The translations under genes were made by a program, and so were the position numbers. A stretch of 64,000 bases of DNA from Brevipalpus yothersi. Lineage: Eukaryota > Arthropoda > Arachnida > Trombidiformes > Tenuipalpidae. The stretch is taken from NCBI GenBank assembly GCA_003956705.1, contig QZCP01000041.1, positions 62,001-126,000 of the forward strand. Direction: 5' to 3'. Position 1 is the stretch's first letter, and every line of letters begins with the position of its first letter. This document shows positions 24,647 through 32,194 of this stretch, one piece after another. Below the pieces are notes generated by a model. That model did no database searches and had not been told where the DNA came from. It was given only the letters and a program-made list of their open reading frames with translations.

Positions 24647-25666
24647 TTAATGAGATTTCGGGGTCGGAATTGTGTTGGGATTGATGATGAGTCCAGCATG
24701 TGTCTTCTTTTTGTGTGTAGGTCCAGAGTCTTCTTTTACCATTCCTAGTTGACCAGATACGATAGCCAATCGCTTATCAACGGACAGTTCACAAACAGCG
24801 GACACTTCGGTTGATGACCTGGTAGCGTGTTCGGGCAGTAGCAGTCCACCATCATCACATGATGAGTCTTGAGATGTCTGATTAGATGATCTTCCGACTT
24901 GGTTTTGAGTTGACAAGCTGGACAGTAGAACAGGTCCTGAATTTTGCATAGTACTCTTAGTGCTAGAGCTTCTACTACTGCCGGGGTCACAATTGGCTTG
25001 ATTTTCGTCCACATTTGAGTGCATAACCAAAGCATGTTGATCGGTGTGGGACATGTGATCAGATTTTGTGGTTTTATTAGTCGTAGAACTTGTCCTGACC
25101 CAATCGGTGTACCATTTTGGTGCATGTAAGCCAGAACCCAATGTTGTAGTACTCTTATTCTCACAATGGTGCTCGGATCGTTCGGGAGAATGGATAATCT
25201 CTTTTTCCTTTCTCTGCTTACCACAATCATGTCTCCTATCATGTTCTGGGACATCGGATTTTGAATGCAGATTTCGTTCAGCATCAGATCCTGATCCAGG
25301 CCATAGTTGTTGATGTTTTGAAGAAGAGGATCGTTGCTGGTGTTCGGGAGAGGAGGACTTCCGCTGATAATGTTGTTGATGTTCTGGAGAAGAAGATCGG
25401 CTTCGATGATGTTGTTGGGGCTTTGGAGAGGAGAATCTTCGCTGAGGATGTTGTTGATGTCTTGGAGGAGAGGATCTTCTACCAGTCCATCTATGATCGT
25501 CTCTCCTTGATTCAACTGGGCGAAAATATTGAGATCTACCTCGTCCTCTATTATAAGACATTGGTCTTCTGTCTCTGATTCTTCTACCAGCACGTCGGGT
25601 TCTTTTAGTGGGGCTGTCATTATTAATAAGAACTTGCACAAGTTTTAGTAATTGATCACCATCCAT
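24647..25666 (-). CDS. RS/polyQH-rich ORF overlapping family member P1b in another frame (P1a)
   Basis: This is a 339-codon ATG-started ORF on the minus strand that completely encloses P1b (24745..25620), which is read one base later. The predicted protein is basic and disordered: an N-terminal RTRRAGRR/RDRRP arginine-rich stretch, then 9-13-residue repeats such as SSSPEHQQHYQRK, then a Ser/Thr/Asn-rich tail. It resembles RS-domain proteins only in composition. Its ATG has T at position -3, a weak context, and overlaps an AATAAA (AATAAATG). It may be a genuine overprinted protein or a long shadow kept open by a repeat whose unit is a multiple of three. I cannot decide from sequence alone. Confidence 0.4.
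   Translation of the reverse strand: MDGDQLLKLVQVLINNDSPTKRTRRAGRRIRDRRPMSYNRGRGRSQYFRPVESRRDDHRWTGRRSSPPRHQQHPQRRFSSPKPQQHHRSRSSSPEHQQHYQRKSSSPEHQQRSSSSKHQQLWPGSGSDAERNLHSKSDVPEHDRRHDCGKQRKEKEIIHSPERSEHHCENKSTTTLGSGLHAPKWYTDWVRTSSTTNKTTKSDHMSHTDQHALVMHSNVDENQANCDPGSSRSSSTKSTMQNSGPVLLSSLSTQNQVGRSSNQTSQDSSCDDGGLLLPEHATRSSTEVSAVCELSVDKRLAIVSGQLGMVKEDSGPTHKKKTHAGLIINPNTIPTPKSH
24745..25620 (-). CDS. Array protein P1b: HW...CPxC...H-H zinc-binding family member
   Basis: This is an intronless ORF of 291 aa. Its ATG at 25620 (MTAPLKEPDVLV) has A at -3; the frame is open a little further upstream but without ATG. The N-terminal half is acidic, with a 13-residue repeat (DPLLQ-INN-I). The C-terminal half carries the family signature: LQHWVLAYMHQNG, QVLRLIKPQN, a P-x-NML helix, then FYCPACQ...HLIRHLKTHH and CYC...CPLFVNCPL, which would make two zinc sites. 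The arrangement matches array members P3 and P4 residue for residue in spacing and at many positions. No similarity to a named domain is recognised. It lies inside P1a, so the locus is dual-coding if both are translated. Confidence 0.6.
   Translation of the reverse strand: MTAPLKEPDVLVEESETEDQCLIIEDEVDLNIFAQLNQGETIIDGLVEDPLLQDINNILSEDSPLQSPNNIIEADLLLQNINNIISGSPPLPNTSNDPLLQNINNYGLDQDLMLNEICIQNPMSQNMIGDMIVVSRERKKRLSILPNDPSTIVRIRVLQHWVLAYMHQNGTPIGSGQVLRLIKPQNLITCPTPINMLWLCTQMWTKIKPIVTPAVVEALALRVLCKIQDLFYCPACQLKTKSEDHLIRHLKTHHVMMVDCYCPNTLPGHQPKCPLFVNCPLISDWLSYLVN
25306..25490. repeat. 39-nt minisatellite inside the dual-coding locus
   Basis: On the plus strand GTTG(T/C)TG(A/G)TGTT-like cores start at about 25306, 25333, 25372, 25411 and 25450. 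The spacings are 27, 39, 39 and 39 nt, all multiples of three. It encodes 13-residue repeats in both overlapping frames. Confidence 0.85.
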
Positions 25667-25783
25667 TTATTCGTGATTTGTAACAGATACAAAGTGTTTG
25701 ATTGAGTGATTATGTGAAGTTGCTCTGGAGTATGAGAGGAAAAGGAAGTGAATAATAGAGACAGCTTATACTAGCGCCACTTA

Positions 25784-26248
25784 TTACATGAATATTTCAG
25801 CAATGTATTCGATTGCTCTATTTTTGGCAATATTTTCTTGATCAGCAATTTTTTTGGCCTCCTTGAAGCTGGGAAAGCAGGTTGAGGGATCAAAGCAGAT
25901 GCATTTGTCTTTGAGATGGTCATAATAATCCTTTTGTTTTAGAAAATTAGCATTGCAAAAGAGACATTGGACACTTCCTCTTTGAGTTGAGAAGATCTTG
26001 GTAACTTTGCGGACCTCACAAAGATAGATGTGTCCTTTGAAAGCCACGAAGACCTGATGTCCGATGTAGTACCCTTTGTATTCCTCTAGCATCTGGTTGA
26101 AGTATTCCTCAAAGTAAGAGGCTGAATGTCTTACTTTAGCCGATCGAAGCACATCTTCAATCCTTTTGTTGACAGCTGGGTCTTTGATACGATAACCATG
26201 ACGCTTGATACAGTAATCTTCAAACTGTTGATCTTGTTTATCTGACAT
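25784..26248 (-). CDS. Array protein P2: small single-finger protein
   Basis: This is an intronless ORF of 154 aa with ATG at 26248 and A at -3. No named domain is recognised. The middle contains VQCLFCNANF-x6-YYDHLKDKC, a C2HC/C2H2-like zinc-finger pattern, followed by a charged helical tail (KEAKKIADQENIAKNRAIEY). It is the second most 3' ORF of the co-directional array, 117 nt from P1a and 147 nt from P3. The relationship to P1b, P3 and P4 rests only on the finger and position, so membership in the same family is tentative. Confidence 0.55.
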   Translation of the reverse strand: MSDKQDQQFEDYCIKRHGYRIKDPAVNKRIEDVLRSAKVRHSASYFEEYFNQMLEEYKGYYIGHQVFVAFKGHIYLCEVRKVTKIFSTQRGSVQCLFCNANFLKQKDYYDHLKDKCICFDPSTCFPSFKEAKKIADQENIAKNRAIEYIAEIFM

Positions 26249-26395
26249 GATGTCAATAGTTTGGAGGATTTTAACTGATATAAAGAATTAATTAAAAATA
26301 TTGTTATGAATAATTGACAGTGGAATTTCAGGATAAATATGATAACACAAAGTTTTGATAGTAGAGAGAGAGAGTAGCGCCATCTGAACCGGCTG

Positions 26396-27172
26396 TCATT
26401 TTTTTCTTGGTTTTTTGGCGCTTGTTTTAGAATATCTCTTGACTTTGAGATTTCTATCCAGAAAGTTCTTTCTCATTAAGTAATACCAACTATCATCTAC
26501 TCTTCTTTTGATTCTGAGAGGGCAGAAGAAGATGTGTTTCTCAAACTCATTAAAATAAATATATTGAAAGCCACAATTACATTTTTTCGGATATATATTG
26601 TGTTTGATATTGAAATGAGTAACTAATAAAGCATAGGTAGGCTGAGAGCTAATACAAAAAGGACAGTAGTATTTGCCATCATCACCGGTGATGGCTGATG
26701 GAGGTGAAAGAAGAACTTTAACTGTGGTGTCAGAGACTGAGATTTCCTCACCTTCCCAGAGCTGCATCATTAATTTGAGAATCTGTTTCGGATTAGGCAG
26801 TCTGAAGTTGCTCTGCTTGTATCTTTCTTCTTTGGCAATAGAAATGGCTGTAATATTACCAAGACCTTCAGACCAATGATATATATAATTGGCTTTGCAG
26901 GCAATACTGTTGAGAAACTCAGGATTATTTGCGAACATCATTCGTGGATGTTGATTACACAATTGTTGGAATCGAGAAGATTCATTGCCCAGAAGAAAAA
27001 TATCCAGTATATCTTGGGGGAGAATGTCATTTCTGGGTTTCGCTTGTTTCTCTTCGAAGACACTAGCATTATTGTCGAAGATATCTATCTTATCAAGTTC
27101 GACTACTTTATTGTTGTTCACGAGATCAAACATATAATTGTACATTTCATTCTGATCAATTTCTTTGGCCAT
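26396..27172 (-). CDS. Array protein P3: HW...CPFC...H-H...CxC family member
   Basis: This is an intronless ORF of 258 aa. The ATG at 27172 sits in a strong context (A at -3, G at +4). After a roughly 90-residue N-terminal helical part comes the shared signature: IYHWSEGLGN, a LPNPKQILKLMMQLW helix, YYCPFCISS...LVTHFNIKHN (C2H2) and KKCNCGFQ...FEKHIFFCPL (CxC...H-x4-C, a second possible zinc site), then SWYYL. The C-terminus is very basic (KRYSKTSAKKPRKK), suggesting nucleic-acid binding or nuclear import. It is flanked at 118 nt by P4 and 147 nt by P2. No named family is recognised. Confidence 0.65.
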   Translation of the reverse strand: MAKEIDQNEMYNYMFDLVNNNKVVELDKIDIFDNNASVFEEKQAKPRNDILPQDILDIFLLGNESSRFQQLCNQHPRMMFANNPEFLNSIACKANYIYHWSEGLGNITAISIAKEERYKQSNFRLPNPKQILKLMMQLWEGEEISVSDTTVKVLLSPPSAITGDDGKYYCPFCISSQPTYALLVTHFNIKHNIYPKKCNCGFQYIYFNEFEKHIFFCPLRIKRRVDDSWYYLMRKNFLDRNLKVKRYSKTSAKKPRKK

Positions 27173-27290
27173 TTTGATTAGATTTGATCACAAAAATAGA
27201 GTTAGATGGAGAGTACGTTGTTGAATAACCGAAGGGAAGAGAAAAGAAAAAGAAGAATAAGAGTTATGACGCTAATGTGGGCGTTTCTTT

Positions 27291-27872
27291 CTAGTTTATT
27301 GTGTTTGTAAGGGTGTTACTTTGTCTCATTAATCTTCTCAGCTGATTTCTGCTATTATTATTGATTACAAAATTGTCACATTCCATGGAATTAGAGATCA
27401 CATTTAACCAATCTCTTGATAGGATAGGGAAGACTGGTGATCTGGTGCACATGGACAGATGTCGATAAGCACTTTTGTAGTCGATGAGAGGAATTCCACA
27501 TAGACAGTTAAAAGGCTCAGTAGCATGTTTTATGTTGATATGGCAGTATAACGTGTTCTTAGATTTACTAAAACAGGAGCAAAAAGGACAAAACCATCTA
27601 CTTAGAAAAAAGATAAGATCTCTCCTCATGAAAAGTAACACGATGTGAGGTTGAATGTTGGTTTTTTTGAATTCCAGAATTTCTAATATAAAACGAAGCA
27701 TGATTTCCGGTGAAGGAGTGAAAGTGTTTTGTGGTTGTCCAGTGTTGATCGATCGAACTTGTTCTACCGAAATAGATCTTCCTCTTTCATGGTTTACGGC
27801 ATATAACCAGTGTTGTACTGTATTAGTTTTAGCAGTAATAGAGAGAGTATTAATAGATATTCGTTCGGACAT
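27291..27872 (-). CDS. Array protein P4: HW...CPFC...H-H...CxC family member
   Basis: This is an intronless ORF of 193 aa from the ATG at 27872 (A at -3). It carries the clearest copy of the array signature: VQHWLYAVNHERGRSIS-EQV, a P-EIMLRFILEIL helix, WFCPFCSCFS...YCHINIKH, and FNCLCGIPL...YRHLSMC. This aligns with P3 and P1b through both putative zinc sites. It has no signal peptide or membrane segment. An AATAAA overlaps its own stop region, so it could end its own transcript. Function unknown; the two Cys/His clusters suggest nucleic-acid or protein binding. Confidence 0.65.
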   Translation of the reverse strand: MSERISINTLSITAKTNTVQHWLYAVNHERGRSISVEQVRSINTGQPQNTFTPSPEIMLRFILEILEFKKTNIQPHIVLLFMRRDLIFFLSRWFCPFCSCFSKSKNTLYCHINIKHATEPFNCLCGIPLIDYKSAYRHLSMCTRSPVFPILSRDWLNVISNSMECDNFVINNNSRNQLRRLMRQSNTLTNTIN

Positions 27873-28050
27873 GATGCTTTCACAGAGATAAATATTTATG
27901 AAATGGTTTGCTCATTGAAATCAGCAAAGTCAGGCAGGAGAAGAGAGAGCGCTTCACCATCACTGATAGAACATCATCTCTAAGATCCATGACTGAAATG
28001 CTGTTCTACGAGAGTTCAAAAAAAAAATTTTTGTGATCTCGGAATTTACC

Positions 28051-28533
28051 TTAATTTTCGTGTAGACCAGTGACTTCTCTTCTTCTTTCTAGGCTGGGAA
28101 TGTAGAAGAGATTATTGATTACTTGTAGACCATTAAGATGAGAAATCCATTGACACGGATTGGATACAATACATCTGAGCTCATTTACATGGTTGGTCCA
28201 ATCGAGAGGTAACGAAAATTGCTCATTGCAAATTAGGCAATAGATGGTCATGTCATCGAAATTTTCTTTCATGATGGCAAATTGAGGAATTAGTAGAATA
28301 TTATTTCTATAGGCGATGATGGCACATCTCTTAGATCTTTGAATGATATTGGTCATCAACTCTAGAGTAATGTTCACATCACTTTGAAACTGCTTAATAT
28401 CAATCGATAGAAGAGAATAAGAACAAATCTTAGAGATGGAATTTTTTTGAAAATCTGTAGCATTATCATATCTGTCTTGATTAATGTCGATTAGAGCATT
28501 GACAGAAGAATCATCAATTCTTGCTAAATTCAT
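28051..28533 (-). CDS. Array protein P5: small single-finger protein next to the reverse transcriptase
   Basis: This is an intronless ORF of 160 aa with ATG at 28533, only 95 nt past the stop of the reverse transcriptase ORF on the same strand. It has A at -3 and an AATAAA immediately before the ATG. It contains one finger-like motif, IYCLICNEQF-x7-WTNHVNELRC, preceded by a helical segment (ITLELMTNIIQRSKR). No named domain is recognised. It shares the finger and the orientation with its neighbours, while the HW block is not obvious. Confidence 0.55.
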   Translation of the reverse strand: MNLARIDDSSVNALIDINQDRYDNATDFQKNSISKICSYSLLSIDIKQFQSDVNITLELMTNIIQRSKRCAIIAYRNNILLIPQFAIMKENFDDMTIYCLICNEQFSLPLDWTNHVNELRCIVSNPCQWISHLNGLQVINNLFYIPSLERRREVTGLHEN

Positions 28534-28628
28534 TTTATTGATAGAAATAATTTTGACTATATGGATAGAAAATAAAAATGGATTTTCCTAGAGGGAAGAA
28601 AAATCTGTATGTTCATACTGCGCAATCT

Positions 28629-31261
28629 TTACTCTCGTCGACGTGAAATTTTGAGATTCTTTCGAAAGTTGTGGGCAATGCTCCTAAAGAGGTATAAGTT
28701 GTTACAGTGTTTGACAATATTATGGATGTTGATGTGATAATTATCTATCTTGATTCCCGTGTTGGAGTCACAGCATCCAAATAGTATTTTCTTGGTATCA
28801 AGAATTCCATTGCAAAAGGTGCAACTATCCGTTTCGTTATCTCTCCAAGCTCCTGATAGTAGACAGATGGAATGCATGTCCATTTTCCATAATTTGTTCC
28901 AGTTACGGAAAATCTTGAATTGAGAGAGATGAAGACTGCTGATTATGATATTATTCTGATGAGCTTCGCATTCAAAAAGATGATTGTATATATTTCGAAA
29001 CTTCCAGAATTGAGGTGAGAATCTGATGATGGTTCTTGCTATAGTTTTATCTTCAATTGGAGTCGGTTTAAATCTCCTGATCTCTCTTGGGAGGAAATGG
29101 ATGAAGAATTCCTTCTTGTTAATAAGAGAAGAGAGATTGGAATTTTTTAAAGGATTGGAAATTCTTCGAACCAAACCTTTGTCAGCCTCTATCCGTAAGA
29201 TAGTGCTCATGTATAGCTCTTGGTGTGATTGTATGAAGTCGCAGATAGCTTCTTCAAGGCAGTCCAGGTAAGAGGGACCATTTGTCCAGAAGCGAAAGGT
29301 TTTAGTGTACTTGATGGACTTCTCTGAACGCCATTCCAATTTGATCCATAGGTCAAATTTTTTGTAAATTCTATTATATCTCATAAAGAATTCTGAGTCC
29401 TCCACTACCTCCATCGTTTCCCAATTTACCTTCTTGTGAGGTAGGATTTGTCGATGTTGATTGATGAGTAGCACCCCGTATGGATCGAATTTCGGATCAT
29501 AAGTAATGATGGGATCCAGTTTGCTTCTACCAATGATGTTATTTCTGGTGATGATTTTCTCTTCAATGATGCTGGCCAAATGATTGTGGAAGAGTAGATA
29601 ATATGCAAGATGGTTAGAGGTATTCTTCTTTAAATTGACATTTCTTTTGATAATATCACCAATAATGAGCATGGTGTTGGAACATTGTCTTTGAAAATCC
29701 TCTTTTTTGTTCCATATAAATTGTATACCTCCATAGTACATGCAGGAGCCCATGATGACAGATGAAAGAAAAATTTTTATCGTATTTAATTTCATACTTT
29801 TTATACGTGATGAGAATGGTATTAGATTGCTATCCAGAGTCTGTATTTTGTCTGTCATACTGTTCAGTGCTGTGATGCCAAGATTATCGGTGCGTAAGTC
29901 AATTCCCAAAAGATTAACTCTATTTTTGAAAGGTATTTGTTTGTTGGAAATGGGAAGAATTTCTTTGTTGTTGATGTATTGAATCTTGAGAAGTTCAGTT
30001 TTATCGACATTCACCAATAAGTTCATAGATTTCAGAATTTTGATCAACTTGTTGAGTTCACTGGAGATATTGGCCCATGGTTGAATTGTGTGTGTTCCTT
30101 GAATAATGATGGAGAGATCATCCGCGAAGGCGAAAATTCGAAAGGAATAATCCGAAATTTTCCAGATGATATTCAATGCTATTGCAAATAGAATTGGTGA
30201 GAGGATTGAACCTTGTGGACTTCCAGAGTTATGAATTTTCCATCTTTTCGTATTAAGATATTCTATGTAGGATCTTCTATTCAAGATGAAATTCAGTAGA
30301 ATGATGATGAAGCCATGAGGAATACCAATTTCTTCTAGTCCAAGTTTGATGGCAGAGAAACTGACTCTCTCGAATGCATCCGATAAGTCCAAAAGTAAGA
30401 GAGCAAGAGGACGATTATCTATTTTCAGTAGTTCAATGTGTTTTTTGATATGAATATGTAAATCATTGGGCGAATAGCCATTGATGAAGCCAAATTGATA
30501 TTCAAGTAATTTTTTGTCTAGAATATCATTTAAGATGCTGAAGAGGATGGCATCGGCTAGACGATAAAGCGGATGTATAACTGAGATCGGGCGAAGCTTG
30601 TTTGGATCTTTTTTAGGAATGAGACAGATTTTTGAACTTTTCAAAAAGTTGGGAAAATATCCACAAGCCAGGATATGCGTTAAATATCTAATAATTTTGT
30701 GTCTATGATGTTCAAGTAGAGCTTTGAGTGGAGTAGTAGAGATGTTCTTATCGAATTGGCATTTTTTTGCAGTGGCTTGATCGCAGAAGTTTTTGAAGTT
30801 TTGATTATCGATAAGAGCGAAAAATTCTTCAAAAATCGGTGTGAGAGTGATGTTGGGTGCTGGTTGAATTAAAGGATCCGGAAGTGAATACTCATTCAGA
30901 AAATCGTTGGATTTGATTTCAATAGATCGAGGAATGTAATGCATGTTGAATTTACTTTTTTTGTAGTCTTTACCAAGAATTCTATTGATGATCCACCAGA
31001 TGCCTTTTTCCGAGACTTGTTTATTGACGAATTCCAGAGTCTTCTTTAGACGAAACTTCTTAACTTTTTCCTTAATCCTTTGGAGATTAGAAATATCGAT
31101 GGCATGTTGAGCTAACCTTCGAAGTGTGGGAATAGTTCTATTGAAAAATTGCTTTGACTTTTTGAATTTGCAAACTCTTCGATATGAACATCTGTGTAAT
31201 TTGGTAATGTATCTGGAGGGTTTATATTTCCATCGACTCTTATGTGTGTAAATGAGTTTTC
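28629..31261 (-). CDS. Non-LTR retrotransposon reverse transcriptase ORF
   Basis: The reverse transcriptase uses cellular RNA template and a nicked target for priming (target-primed reverse transcription). The first ATG of the frame is at 30944 (771 aa to the stop at 28629), but the frame is open back to a stop near 31261, and the extension (basic, with SNLQRIKEKVKKFRLKK and GIWWIINRILGK) is the expected endonuclease-RT connector. RT motifs are intact: LIPKKDPNKLRPISV, LLLLDLSDAFERVSF (motif A), GSPQGSILSPILF (motif B) and FAFADDLSIII (catalytic FADD, motif C). A C-terminal CTFCNGIL...CC remnant of the CCHC knuckle lacks the usual His. No RNase H domain is seen. R1/Jockey-like clade is my best guess. 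The upstream endonuclease lies in the +1 frame and overlaps by about 150 nt. Confidence 0.9.
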
Positions 31262-32128
31262 ACTGATGTTGATAATGATGCTTTCGAGTTTTTTCAGATC
31301 TTCGTCCGCTTGTTTAGAAGTTTTGGGAAGCTTGTCCAGGAAATCGAGATTTACTTCGCTCGCTTTTTTGCTTAGGATTTTCCAGCTTAGAAATTTAGAA
31401 CTTGTAAGACCAGTTAGTTGGAAGATTATCATTCTGTGATCACTCTGGTCGATGTCGATGATTTTGCTGTGCCTTACAAATTTCTGCAATTTGGTGGTAG
31501 TGAAAATGGCATCAATCCAACTTTTGGTGCCATGATTCCACATGTCCATTCTGGTCCAGTTGGATGAGTTGGGTTTGATGATGGGTTCCATTCGAAGATG
31601 GAGTAAAGCATTGGCTAGAATTGAACCAAAGTGATCGTTCTTGTCAAAGCTCCAAAGTGGATTCTGGCAATTCAAATCTCCCATAATGATATGATTTAGA
31701 TTTCTATGTGTCCTAATGAAATCGTGAAAACATTTAATGATCTCATTGAATCTCTTTTTGTTGACTTTATCTTTGGTAGGAGAGATGTACACACAGGTGA
31801 TAACTAAATTCTTGTTTTTACCAATCCCTTGAATGGAGATGATATCGACATCCGTTGGATTCCAAATGATTCTCCAATCATTCGTGGATGAAAGAATGCA
31901 GGCTTTATTTCGATGATTAGAGACTGCTATTGTTTCACAATTGCCCGACAGCTCATCATCAAGTAGATTGAAATTAGGCTCACATATTCCAAGAACCCAA
32001 TTATTTTGTGTCTTAGAAATGATATGAATAGCTTCCATGACAGCTGTGGCTCTATTAAAACAGTTCAAGAAGCCAATAGCTGCAGGCTTCTGTTCAATAG
32101 ACAGGTAGCTAGAGCCAGATGAGAGCAT
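31112..32128 (-). CDS. Non-LTR retrotransposon AP-type endonuclease ORF
   Basis: This apurinic-endonuclease-like domain nicks the target DNA to start retrotransposition. The ORF has 338 codons from the ATG at 32128 (A at -3). Catalytic landmarks are present: GICEPNFN (Glu), NKACILSS, VITCVYISPT, IIMGDLNCQNPLWSF (Asp/Asn), WIDAIFTT and IDQSDHRMIIF (SDH). The frame ends at 31112, while the RT connector is already open in the -1 frame, so one ORF2 seems to be split by a frameshift. No gag-like ORF1 with CCHC knuckles was found upstream. An alternative spliced start (exon 32172..32194, 63-nt intron, joining at 32108) keeps the frame but has a weaker start context. Confidence 0.85.
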   Translation of the reverse strand: MLSSGSSYLSIEQKPAAIGFLNCFNRATAVMEAIHIISKTQNNWVLGICEPNFNLLDDELSGNCETIAVSNHRNKACILSSTNDWRIIWNPTDVDIISIQGIGKNKNLVITCVYISPTKDKVNKKRFNEIIKCFHDFIRTHRNLNHIIMGDLNCQNPLWSFDKNDHFGSILANALLHLRMEPIIKPNSSNWTRMDMWNHGTKSWIDAIFTTTKLQKFVRHSKIIDIDQSDHRMIIFQLTGLTSSKFLSWKILSKKASEVNLDFLDKLPKTSKQADEDLKKLESIIINISENSFTHIRVDGNINPPDTLPNYTDVHIEEFANSKSQSNFSIELFPHFEG

Positions 32129-32194
32129 AGTGAAAATTAAACATTGATTAAGCTTGATATAGACATCTTACCTCGGGAATTTTTTGATATCCAT

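Larger units (their letters stand above)
24647..32194 (-). mobile_element. Non-LTR retrotransposon with a co-directional multi-ORF array downstream
   Basis: The interval holds endonuclease, reverse transcriptase and five to six further ORFs, all on the minus strand and separated by 95-178 nt. The retrotransposon identity of 28629-32128 is clear from its enzymatic motifs. Whether the downstream zinc-finger ORFs belong to the same element, are cargo or degraded relatives of ORF1, or are a host tandem gene family is unresolved. No terminal repeats, poly(A) tail or target-site duplication was found by eye, so the outer limits are nominal. Confidence 0.55.

Noticed and set aside
24647..32194. Endogenous virus or Polinton-like element
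   Set aside because: I saw no capsid, protein-primed polymerase, integrase or terminal inverted repeats. The enzymatic ORFs are typical non-LTR endonuclease and RT.
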